Assembly: GCA_947069175.1 (NCBI GenBank)
Contig: CAMTDV010000018.1
Coordinates: 46,264,869-46,328,868, forward strand
DNA: 64,000 bases
Origin: Scalesia atractyloides
Lineage: Eukaryota; Streptophyta; Magnoliopsida; Asterales; Asteraceae
Reading direction: 5' to 3'
Position numbers and translations under genes: made by a program. The notes below the pieces were generated by a model. The model was not told the origin of the DNA and did not search any database. It worked only from the letters and a program-made list of their open reading frames with translations. Shown one piece after another: positions 35,631 through 46,330 of the stretch. Positions within the stretch are counted from its first letter, which is position 1; each line of letters starts with the position of its first letter.

Positions 35631-37127
35631 AAGTAGATCTAACATTTTCAAAAGTTTTCAAGTGTTTTCAGTGTGCGTGTCTCGTTATTCGCGATGGATG
35701 ACCTACAAAGAGCATATATGACAATAGCGGGTTCGTCAAATGCCAACGTGATCCAACAAGTCAATCTAGACAACGAGATGGGCACGCCTGTTAAACTGCC
35801 AAAGCTAATGAGCATGGACGAGTATGAAGGATGGAAAGAGAAGTTTACATATTGGGTTCAAGCCATGCACTTCCTAGACTGGGTGTCGATCGAGAAAGGT
35901 TATACAATTCCGTTGGACGAACATCAACAAGTTCTGGAGAAATACAAGTACTCCACGACACAGAAAGAAGAATACATTGCTGAGAAAAAGATGATCAGTC
36001 TTATCCAACAATCTGTTAAAGAAGATATTCTCATCTTGCTACCTGAATACACGACTGCGAGATATCTCTGGCTTTCATTGCAAAAGAAATATCAAGGAAG
36101 CGCGGAGATGATCAAGAGCAAGAAAGCTCTCATTATGAAAGAGTTTGATATCTTCAACATGCTGAAAGGAGAGACCATGAAGCAGATGATTGAATGCTTC
36201 TGTCATCTTAAAGTCCAAATGCGAAGACACTGTCTTGAAAAAATGGAACAAGAGTACATCGACAAGCTTGCAGACGCGCTGCCTGATGGATAATGGACTA
36301 CTTACCTAATGGTTCTGAAGGAAAGCGAAAAATGGGAATTCTTCAAGCTGTCAACATTTATCGATAAACTCAAAGGCCATGAAATGGAACTCCTGAAGAT
36401 TGCAAAGTCAAAGAATGCAAATGTTGTTCAAGACGTTGGTTTGTACTACAAGAGTGGAATGCAAGATAACATCTCAAGCCCAAAGATTCAGACATCATTC
36501 AACGCAAGTGTGAATTCTTCGAACAATTCGCAGCAGAATCAGAATCAATCATATCCTCAATATGATCAAAGTCCACAGTCTTCATTCTCAAGCACTGGTT
36601 CAAATTCGTCTTATTAGAGTCAAGCAAATCAGAACCAACAAACAAATTCTGATTCGAATGTATTCAAATGTAACATCATTGTTAATTTGAATAATGTTGT
36701 TTCTGAGCAAACTGCTAAGCAACACATGGCACTTCTCGCCACTATTCTAGAATCGTATGAAAGTCTTGTAGCAGGGAAAATCAGCAATCCCGAGATGACC
36801 GCAGAAGACTATGATCAGGTGGACGAAGAAGAACTTGAGTTAATGGATATCAAGTGGTGTTTAGCATCTATCATCCGAAGGGTCACAAAGTTCGTTGCTC
36901 TCATAGGCCGAGATATCGGAAATTCAAGCAACAAACGAGGGTTCGATAAAACAAAGGTCACGTGCTTCAGATGCCGACAGAAAGGGCATTTCAAGAAAGA
37001 ATGCAAAATCCTAAAGCAACAGGAAATCAGAGTCCATTCGGAGGAGGCGACGAGTATTACAAGAAGTCACTTCAGTACAAGCCTTTCCCGAAGAAGAATC
37101 AGGTTGAAATCCAAGAGAAGCCAAACA

Positions 37128-40061
37128 TGTGACATCCCGGGTTTTTCGGATAACTTAAACGCGACACTTGTCGAATAAAGTATATGCTAAGTATTAAACA
37201 TGTACGAGTGAATGAATACGTGATGTGTGATTACGTGAATTGTTTAGTTACAAAATATATGTATATATAATAAATATGTGCACGAACCGAACCGCGACAC
37301 GAACCAACTTTGATTCCTTGTGACTCTAGGAATTAACCAAGTTTAGATCTTAAACCTTAAGCCATTCTCGGCCGTGTGCAACCCAAACCGCAAACCCAAA
37401 CCGAGAACAAGCCCAAAAACCGCAAGATCAAACCAAACTAACCCGTGTGCAAACCAAACCCCAAACCCATTGCGTAAAACCCAAACCGACCCAACCCAAG
37501 TCCCTCGGCCACAAGCTTAAGCCTAACCGTAACCCTCATCTCCTTTGCGCTACATATACACACACCCATGCATGTTTCATTCACAAACACAAACCCTAAC
37601 AAGCAAACAGCCGTCGGCTGCCTTCTCTTGCTCCATTGATCGCGAACAGCCGATCATCCATTCCATTCAACCGCAAACAGCCCTTGTTCACCTCCATTCA
37701 GTCGCAAGATCAACCATTGTTCACCTCTATTCGATCACAAAACAGCCTACATCATCTCCCGGTCACGACAACAGATTCTTCATTCCATTCGATCGTGATC
37801 TTGTTGGAACAGCAGGACCCTTCTTGTCCAAGTCCCGACTTACTTACCTAGCAATCAAAGGTTAGGGTTTATCTTTGGATTATAAGATCATGTTCAGATT
37901 TATGTGCTTGAATGAAGTGATTAGTTTGTTTCGGATTATATGTGTTTGTAAGTAATCGGCTGAACTATCATTGTTTGCATGTATAATTGTTGCGGAACTT
38001 GTAAGTTTGCGAGTATGTTTGTTTGTAAAAACTAGAAGTATGAACTAGGGTTTGCATGGATATGTTATTATTAGTGATCTATGATTAGAGATCGGTTCTT
38101 GCTCGCCTAGGTTGATCATAGGAACGGTTATGCAAGTTATGGTAATAAATGCTGAAAACAATTGCTGAGTAATAGTTACAGCCGACTTCATCTGGCTGTA
38201 ACTCGGTCGTTAGTTGCCGAAAAACGGATTTTCTGATGTCCAGAACTTAGATATTTGAATAAGGAATCTAATGGCGCTAGATTCATAATTTTCTGAAGTC
38301 ATTTGATATTTTTAAAGGGCCAAATAAGTTCAGTAACTAAAGCTGTGAAAATCCTGAAATTTTGTTAGTTGTTTATCGAGTTGGATTTTAAAATCAGTAG
38401 GGAGTTGAGTCATGAATTTTGTACAGCAACTAGGTATGGAAATTTCCGGGCAACTCCAACTAGAATTTTGTTAATTGGACGATCAGTGATTTTTAAATAA
38501 ATTCTTCCGTGGACTGCAGTCAGAAAACGATAAATCTGACTGCAGCCTAGTATATTAATATTTATGGTTAATTGGTAAAGATTTAGTACTTGGAAAATTT
38601 ATATAAATTTCTATAGTTTAAATGTCACCTACTGTAAAAATATTGGAATTTTTGGAATGTTAGAACTATTTTATAAAACTCCTAGAAAACAGCTGAATTA
38701 TGAGTGTTAAGCTGAAATTTGATAACTTGTGATTGTGTGCACCAAAGTGTTGCTTGGATCGGATTATGTTCAGGATAAGTTGTTTGATTACTATGATCAC
38801 ATGAGGATACTTGCATGCGTGTTTGAGTGTTAGATATGTTGTATGTGTGTATCATAGTGTGCGTAAACTACGTGTAGAATTTGTATTGGTGTGTTCACAC
38901 ACTGACTTGGAATTAATTGGTTTGTTAGGACGCAACTAGCGGTCCCATCTCTTATAATTTCTTTGCTACACTAACCGAGCAAATAAAGGTGAGTTCACGG
39001 CCCCTAACTTTATCCGGTTTTTAAACAACAGGGGAGAAACATGTATACACTCTCAAACTCAATCTCTTTACGTTATACGAATTTAACGTCACATAACTAT
39101 TTGGTAACTAAGTTAATGTTAATGTAATGTTATGGTCACTAAGCAGCTTTATCACTTAAGTCCTCGTCAATCTCTCGGATCGTTAGTATTGGGTTTAATA
39201 GCGGGGGAGTTATAAGTAGTACTACTGGGCCCGACAAGCCCCATCCGAGCTAGTCGCGCTAGCCGACCGGGTATGGTCAACGGGTGAATAATTCGGCCTA
39301 ACTTCGCCATGGTCAGTGATAGGCCTGGCAACACGGAGGCACAATAGTCAGCTTCGATCGCGAACACTTACGTGACATAACTTTAGGCTAGCTACCTATA
39401 TATGTTAACACTGAACTTAATTACGAATCAACTGTATTATCCCGGGTTGAGGATAATGGAAACAACAACTTATTATTCCGGGTTTGGAATAATGGAAACA
39501 ACAACTTAATATTCCGGGTTTGGAATATTGGAAGCAACAACTAATATTCCGGGTTTGGAATATTGGAAGCAACAACTTATTATTCTGGGTTGGAATAATG
39601 GAACCAATTCGTTATCCCGGGTTTGGGGATAACGGAGAAAACAAACTATAACCGAACAAACGAATTTATGAAAACCTGTGAACTCACTCATCTTTAATGT
39701 TGACACTTGTTTCTTTACATGTTTCTCAGGACGCTAGGAGCTCTAGGTGCACGCACATGCATTGAACAAGACATCTTTTATCGAGTCTTATTTATCAATA
39801 TTGTTTTGGGATTTTTCATTTGTTTTGGCGTTTGTGTTGGCGCCCGCTTCACTATTTATTTTATGCTTCCGCTCAACTTTAAAAACTAATGCTCTGCTAA
39901 ATATTGGTAATTAATTTAGACAATATAAAATCTACAACAAATGATTTTGGAAAACGTATTATCAAATCATATAGAGTCGTTCGACGTACTAGTGTTTCAG
40001 ATTCTGGTTTGTTCACACGCCTCGTGGTAAAACTCCGCAAGTGGAAATTGAGGGTGTGACA
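37128..40061 (+). mobile_element. Solo LTR of the Gypsy A family inside Copia F gag
   Basis: 2,934 bp from TGTGACATCCCGG to GGTGTGACA, flanked by AAACA at 37123-37127 and 40062-40066. It is collinear with the A LTRs but clearly diverged. A solo LTR arises when the two LTRs of an element recombine and the internal part is lost (family knowledge). A 106-codon frame at 37545-37865 is not conserved in the A copies and is not called. Confidence 0.94.
39435..39650 (+). repeat. Tandem array of about six 36-bp hairpin units in the solo LTR
   Basis: Each unit has an inverted repeat around a GGGTTT-like loop, followed by an AACAACAACT-type linker. Stems differ between units but stay complementary: ATTATTCC/GGAATAAT, AATATTCC/GGAATATT, TTATCCC/GGGATAA. 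The A LTRs have only one or two units at the same place (2317-2338 and 11113-11170). Confidence 0.85.
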
Positions 40062-42226
40062 AAACAGTAGCAACACTGAGAAAGCTATGGTTGTATCAAA
40101 CGAAGATGATGCTTTCGACTGGAATTCTTATATCGGTAAAAAGACCGGAGTTGCATTAATGGCACAAATTGTTGAAGATACGTCTGTCGAAGACGCAACA
40201 GCTTTAGATAATATTCTACTAGAACAGTATCTGCATCAACAACAAGAAGAAGAGGAGTATATCCACATGCAGAAACAAGGAATTTTATCTCCTAATTCTT
40301 GTGATAGTTTTGCAGGTCACTTTGATGGAAGTTCTCAGGAACAAGTTGTCGAGGAGAAATCTGATGAAGTAGTAATTGATGTTACTCAAGAAGTGAAAGT
40401 CGAAAACCTCAAGGACATTGCCGATAAAGCTTTGATGGCAAATCTAACAAAGGTAGGTCCATAGTCAAATGAAAGTGTCAAAGTACAAGTTGTAGAGGTT
40501 GAGAAACCTTGTACAAAATGTACTAAACCATGTATCAAATGTGCAGAAAATCAAAGATCATCGCTGAAATCAATGTGCATAATGAACTTTTAAAATACGA
40601 TTATGGCACAATGAAAGAAGCGTATGACAAAATGAAAGATGATTATGGCAAGCCGATCGAAATAATATCGAACAACACGACACTATGAGGATGTTGAAAG
40701 GAACAGTAATGGATAAGCAAAAAGCGATTAATATCTATATTAACACCATTGCTGAAACTAAGCAACAACTCCAGGACATGAAAATTGAAACAGAACGTGT
40801 TCAACAACTTTTGAGAAGTTACACTTGTAATGCATATGTCATTGATCACATTCTTCCGACAATTCCGTCGGAAGAGAAACCTAAAAAGAAAATTGGTAAA
40901 GAATACAGCAATGTTCCTCCACCCCTATGCAAGAAGTGTTGTAGCAAATCTGCTGATGGGATGGATAAGGCACTCAACATTGAGTTGTTATCTGAAAAGA
41001 AAATTGAGTTGCCAGAGAACATTGATGTAATCTATACTAAATCTGATAATCACAATGCTGTTGTAAAGAATGTGGTTGAAAATGTTCTAACTGATTCTGA
41101 TGAAGGCAGCTTTAAAAGCGCCGACTCGAGTTCAAAGAATTCTTATTCACAGTCCGAAAATGACGATAAATCATCGGATGACGATCTAAGTGATAATCCT
41201 AACGTTGTTATGTACAAGGTAAAGGATTTTGATAGATTGTACTTTGATGATAGGTTTTCGATTCAGAACGTGAAGGAAGAATTGTTAGGCAAATTCTTTA
41301 AACTCATGGAAGTTACATCAGATGATCCGGAGATCAATGAACGAAAATTCTATTCCAACCAAAAAGAAACAACTACCGAAGAAATGGTGGTGATCATCCA
41401 GAAAACCAGAGAGCTGGGTTGGGATTAGAAGAATCAGATGAACCTAAAAAGAAAACGTCACCATATCATGAATACAAGAATAAAAACATGAATTTTGTAT
41501 ATGGGACGAGCACAGTTCATGAGGAAAGTTTGATTGGCAAACAATCAAATGATGAGTTCAAGAAACAAAGAGAACTTCGAGATAAAGCCAAAATTGCAAG
41601 TGGTGCCAAAACAAGTGGTGTAAAACCCACTAAAGGACATCCACATGATTCTCGGACTTGTTTTATGTTCAACGAAATTGGTCATATTGCACGCCAATGT
41701 CCGAAATCAAAGCCGGCTTATCTTCAAAGGAAAGAAAGTTCAAATGTTGTGAAACCTAAGGAACCAGAGTTTATAAAACCTGTAAAGATTTTGAAAAGAA
41801 ATGAATCAAAAGCTGAAGTTAAACCTAAAACAGAAAAGAAGTTTGAAAATTCAATTTTCAAAAAAGGTGAAACTTCAAAGGCTAATGAAAACAAGTTTTA
41901 CATCAAGAAGGCTAACATAAAATCTCAAGCCTGGATTGCAAAGAAACGGTCAACAACATCCGATGTTATTAAGTCTGAGCCTATAAAGACTGATAACACA
42001 AAAGAATCAAAATCTGAAATTGAAACCAACACTGTCAAATCTATAAGTGGTAATGTTTCAAAAGATAAAAAGAAAGTGAAGTTTTCAAACATTAATATCA
42101 TCGAAAATCCAGAAGAAGAATATGAATTTTATTATGCTGACGAATGTGAGTTTGATTACGATGATGGTTATCCAATTCAACCCAAGACCAAAAAGGCTTA
42201 GGTCGCATTGTTTAACTAATTGTTGA

Positions 42227-42517
42227 AATGTGCAGCGGCTCCAGAGATCCGTACTCTCCAAGTGGATTCTGGATAGTGGAGCGTTCGGGCATATGACGGG
42301 AATGAAACCGTTGCTATTCGACATAAAAGCTATCAATGGTGGATATGTTGGATTTGCGGGTAACTAGGGTGGAAGAATAGTCACCGAGGGAAAACTCTCC
42401 AATTGCGTTGTTTCATTCGATCACGTGAATTATAATGCAGAGTTGGAGAATAATCTTCTGAGCATATCGCAGATTTGCGACAAGAAGTTCACGGTGCATT
42501 TCAGCGACAAAGAATGT
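42227..42517 (+). pseudogene. pol: pol of element F: protease
   Basis: The frame opens after TGA (42224-42226) at AATGTGCAG without an ATG. It reads KWILDSGAFGHMTG, the Copia aspartic protease active site, then INGGYVGFAGN, a stop (TAG 42365-42367, where D has CAG) and GGRIVTEGKLSN. The coding sequence runs to the insertion point of element G and resumes at 45541 after it. The protease would cut the polyprotein into its working parts. Confidence 0.87.
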
Positions 42518-42972
42518 TGTTGGTGCACCTGGTGTTCGTCACTTGTCGAATAGGCTAGATAGAGCGTGTGTTGAATATTGTATAGGTTAGAATCGAACAC
42601 ACGACCAAAATACCGAGTTTTTAGTGTATTTATAGTCAAGTTCGCTTGAGAGTGTATGCTTTGTAGTCAAGTTCTGCCGAACTTGACTAAGCAAGTTTGC
42701 CCGAACTTGCTTCTCCACCAGCGAACTTGACTAAGTATAAATAGATGTGTTGTTCATTTGTAGTTTAAGTTTTTGGCATCCCTACGGGGAGGTGCTGTCG
42801 AATTCTCTCCAGGAACTCCCACAGCTGGACTTATAAAGATGTATACTCTTTCGGTATGAATGAAGACTTCCGTTGCATTCTGTTTCTACTCCTTTCTGTA
42901 ATAACATTCTACCGAATCGGTTTACGTTTATCCACTAACTTCCGTCTAGAACCGCCTGATCACGGACCTTCA
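42518..42972 (+). repeat. Element G 5' LTR
   Basis: 455 bp, TGTTGGTGCACC to ACGGACCTTCA, with palindrome copies at about 42630-42735 and TATAAATAG at 42736-42744. It differs from the 3' copy at scattered positions only. Confidence 0.93.
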
Positions 42973-42973
42973 A

Positions 42974-42987
42974 TTGGTATCTGAGCT
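42974..42987 (+). other. Primer binding site of element G
   Basis: TTGGTATCTGAGCT begins one base after the LTR and corresponds to the initiator Met-tRNA site with one changed base. Confidence 0.8.
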
Positions 42988-43212
42988 ACGGTTATCACCT
43001 ACGCTCATGAATTTGGACATTTATGGACATTAGGAGGGGTTTTAGACGTAAATCATCAAATAAACACACAATCCACGGACAAAATCTAAAATTGAACAGA
43101 TAGGATTGTAAGAAAACCATTTTCGACCAGATCTATGGTGGAATCATCTCAAAATTCAAAGAAATAAGGATTTTGGATCGAAAAATATCAAAAAAAGGTT
43201 GATTTGGGAGAC

Positions 43213-43413
43213 CAAGTTCGGCCGAACTTGACCTGTGGAGGTCAAGTTCGCCCGAACTTGACTGATTTTCTTTGAAATTAAGCACAAGTTCGCCCGAACT
43301 TGTCTATTTCATGCAAGTTCGCCCGAACTTGATGGTGGCCAACCAAGTTCACCCGAACTTGTCACAAACTGACTAAGTTCACCGAACTTGTCATACAAGT
43401 TCGCCCGAACTTG
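43213..43413. repeat. Palindrome array in the interior of element G
   Basis: Seven copies of CAAGTTCG-NN-CGAACTTG in about 200 bp. Here most have CC in the centre, and they are more uniform than in D, E and F. They lie about 230 bp after the PBS, that is, in the leader position. The remaining interior 43414-45080 shows nothing recognisable beyond the GGGGGAAT runs. Confidence 0.93.
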
Positions 43414-45080
43414 TTAGAATGCCTAAAAAATTGGTGATAGTAATTTTTTCGAAATTTTAATGTCCGATACTGACTATTCGGGGACACCGTCGGAGGCCTT
43501 AGAGAGAGGCTGAGATGATGAGGTTAGAGATGGTTGAAGATGAGAGGGTAGTCATTGATACCAAAGTAATTTGGTGATCATTAGGGTTGAAGACTACCGA
43601 CGGCCCTTAAAGTAAATTCCGCATTTGTTTAATACTGAAAATTCTGGATTTGAGGGGGAATTTCAGTGAAAAATGGTATGGTCAGAATTTGCAAAAATGA
43701 GGGGGAATAAAAAATTTTCAATATTTGAAGATTCCGGCATTTTTGAAATTCGTGACGTGACACTGTAACAGTATTCGGGTGTTTTCCGGCTACAGATTAA
43801 CCGGGAATACAGAGATTTGAGATTCATTTGTAAATTGATCAAGTTGATGTCTAGTTTGAAAGCAGGTGGTTACATAACTGAGTCTTGGAGGAGTTGTTTA
43901 TCAGATTCTGAGGTCATGGTTATGGATTCACCTGAGTCGTGCGTATGGTTTGGAAGCACACACGACTGCCTATCTTTAACTCTGCTTTACACATGAATTA
44001 TTGACCGGACTAACCGCCAGGAGATAAGGATGCTTTGTAGTTTCAGTTGCCCCGGGTTGTACGCGGTACCATGATTAAGGAAGACAATTTATGGGATCGG
44101 ATCTTCCGAAAAAGAAGTATACCAGTTGCTGACGAAGAGATTATCCATTTGGGATTCTGTGATCACAGAAAGTTCCGAGTTTTCAGTTCATGATACAGAG
44201 TGATGCTTAAGGGTTAGAGTCCTGATCTCCGGTGAAGGAACAGTTAGCTGGATTAGCAGTCGTTAATACCAGTGAGGAACTGAGGACGTTCAAAACGTTC
44301 GGTGATGATCTTAGGAATTAATGACTAGCTCCGTAGACGGATGGTTTCAAAATTATCAAGGAAATCTGATGATAACTTTGGTGGCCATTATTTTTAGTCT
44401 TGAAGCAGATGAATCATTCTTCTATTTGGACTAATCGCTGTTGGATGATGATGTTTGTTAATTAAGTGGCGCTGGTCTACCGGATATAGCTATATATATG
44501 GCATTGTGACTGAAGAAGAAGAATGTGATTTAGATCGTGGACGAATGTTTCTCAGAGTCGAAGTGTTACCAGAATATTGGTTCCGATTAAGATTTGTTGA
44601 TTGAAAAGGATTACCGATTTGCTGATCTGGAGTGATTACGGAAATCGGGATTTCAGATTATTGCGGGTAAATATTGATTTGAAGTTTACCGGTGTGGTAA
44701 TTCAAAGTTTTATCAATTGTCGGTTGAGTCTTTTGAAGATCGGAAGATCGGCCATGGGAGATATGCGCTAAAACTAAACGTGGATGTGGTTAAAGTTGAA
44801 ATGGAGACGCTGTATTGATGAATTTCAAGTTGGTGTCTATTCAAGATAATCTGTCGGTCAAGTAAATCAGAGGAGGTTGTAAACTATGCAAACAAATATC
44901 TGAACTTGAGATTTCAGGGGGAATCTAACGTTGATAATGCAAACCAAGATCATCAATTAAGGGGGAATTGGTTGACGCATTTCGACGACATTGGCAGATA
45001 CCTTGATTGAAGTTGCAGAATATTCAAACACGGCTCAAATTTGAAGACCAAGATTCGACAGTAACGAACAAGGGTGAATC

Positions 45081-45535
45081 TGTTGGTGCACCTGGTGTTC
45101 GTCACTTGTCGAATAGGCTAGATAGAGTGTGTGTTGAATATTGTATAGGTTAGAATCGAACACACGACCAAAATATAGAGTTTTAAGTGTATTTAGAGTC
45201 AAGTTCGCTTGAGAGTGTATGTTTTGTAGTCAAGTTCGGCGGAACTTGACTAAGCAAGTTCGCCCAAACTTGCTTCTCCACCAGCGAACTTGACTAAATA
45301 TAAATAGGTGTGTTGTTCATTTGTAGTTTAAGTTTTTGGCATCCCTACGGGGAGGTGCTGCCGGATTCTGTCTAGGAACTCCGGCAGCTGGACTTATAAA
45401 GATGTATACTCTTTCGGTATGAATGAAGACTTCCGTTGCATTCTGTTTCTACTCCTTTCTATAATAAAATTCTACCGAATCGGTTTAAGTTTATCCACTA
45501 ACTTCCATCTAGAACCGCCTGATCACGGACCTTCA
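45081..45535 (+). repeat. Element G 3' LTR
   Basis: 455 bp, same ends as the 5' LTR, TATA box at 45299-45307. Followed by AATGT. Confidence 0.93.
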
Positions 45536-45540
45536 AATGT

Positions 45541-46330
45541 ATCATCTTGAAGTCGGGTTTCAAAATACCAAATGAGTGGATTCTGATGCGAGCACCACGA
45601 GAAAATGATCTATATGTTCTTAATAGGGGCGTCGCTACCACTTCATCAAAATCAGCTGTTGGTGCAACTGGTGTTCGTCACTTGTCGAATAGGCTAGATA
45701 GAGCGTGTGTTGAATATTGTATAGGTTAGAATCGAACACACGACCGAAATACGGAGATTTCAGTGTAAAAGGGATCAAGTTCGCCCGAACTTGACCTGTA
45801 TTGGTCAAGTTCGCTCGAACTTGATGTGACTTTAGTCAAGTTCGCCCGAACTTGAATATAGCACATCCGGGTGAACTTGGCTCCCTATATATATGTGTGT
45901 GTTCATTTGTCATTTAAGTTTTCGGCATCCCTACGGGGGGTGCTGTCGGATTCTCTCCAGGAACTCCGGCAGCTGGACTTATAAAGATGTATACTCTTTC
46001 GGCATGAATGAAGACTCTGCTGCCTTCTACTTCTACTCCTTTTTGTAATAACATTCTACCGAATCGGTTTATGTTTATCCACTAACTTCCGTGTAGAACC
46101 GCCTGATCACGAACCTTCATCAGCGCAATGTTTTGTAACAAAGGCTACTGAGAGAGATTCTATTATTTGGCATCGTAAGATGGGGCATATTCATTTGCTT
46201 AAAATAAATTTCTTGGTTCAAATGATCTTGTAGAAGGTGTAAATCTTCGGAGTTTTCATATGTCTGATCACTGCTTAGAATGTAAAAAGGGAAAGCAGAC
46301 CAAGAAATCTCATCCGAAGAAAATTCTGAA
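45541..46330 (+). pseudogene. pol: pol of element F: GAG-pre-integrase region, split by solo LTR H
   Basis: The host frame resumes after G with the segment FKIPNEWILMRAPRENDLYV, is interrupted at 45657-46119 by H, and continues with IIWHRKMGHIHLL, the His-containing motif of the integrase zinc-binding region, then a frameshift, then SDHCLECKKGKQTKKSH with the Cys pair. This region forms the HHCC zinc finger in front of the integrase core. Confidence 0.83.
45657..46119 (+). mobile_element. Solo LTR H, element G family
   Basis: 463 bp, TGTTGGTGCAAC to ACGAACCTTCA, flanked by TCAGC at 45652-45656 and 46120-46124. It is similar to the G LTRs, with three well-preserved palindrome copies (about 45778-45860) and a TATATATAT box at 45886-45894. 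It lies only 121 bp from G. Confidence 0.92.

Larger units (their letters stand above)
35694..42219 (+). pseudogene. gag: gag of element F, split by a solo LTR
   Basis: Starts MDDLQRAYMTIAG at 35694 and ends VALFN at TAA (42217-42219). The UBN2-type capsid part (35694-36617) is interrupted by GAA to TAA (36291) and by a TAG at 36615. The first knuckle CFRCRQKGHFKKEC (36960-37005) is intact and is followed by a 1-base deletion. The solo LTR 37128-40061 interrupts the next segment. Beyond it come MQKQGILSPNS, the Cys cluster CTKCTKPCIKC (40510-40541), and a second knuckle altered to CFMFNEIGHIARQC (about 41660-41700). The last segment is basic (KSQAWIAKKRS). Role: particle formation and RNA binding. 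Confidence 0.87.
42518..45535 (+). mobile_element. Element G: 3.0-kb non-coding LTR retrotransposon
   Basis: Two LTRs of exactly 455 bp (42518-42972 and 45081-45535), TSD AATGT on both sides (42513-42517, 45536-45540), and a PBS-like TTGGTATCTGAGC directly after the first LTR. The 2.1-kb interior has no frame of note and no pol motif, so it is non-autonomous. It carries its own array of palindromes (43213-43413) and four GGGGGAAT runs (near 43653, 43700, 44916, 44962). The LTR start TGTTGGTGCA resembles the D/E/F family, but the rest of the LTR is different. Confidence 0.9.

Noticed and set aside
37545..37865. 106-codon frame in the solo LTR
   Set aside because: No counterpart of similar frame in the A LTRs; it is Ser/His/Gln-rich LTR sequence.
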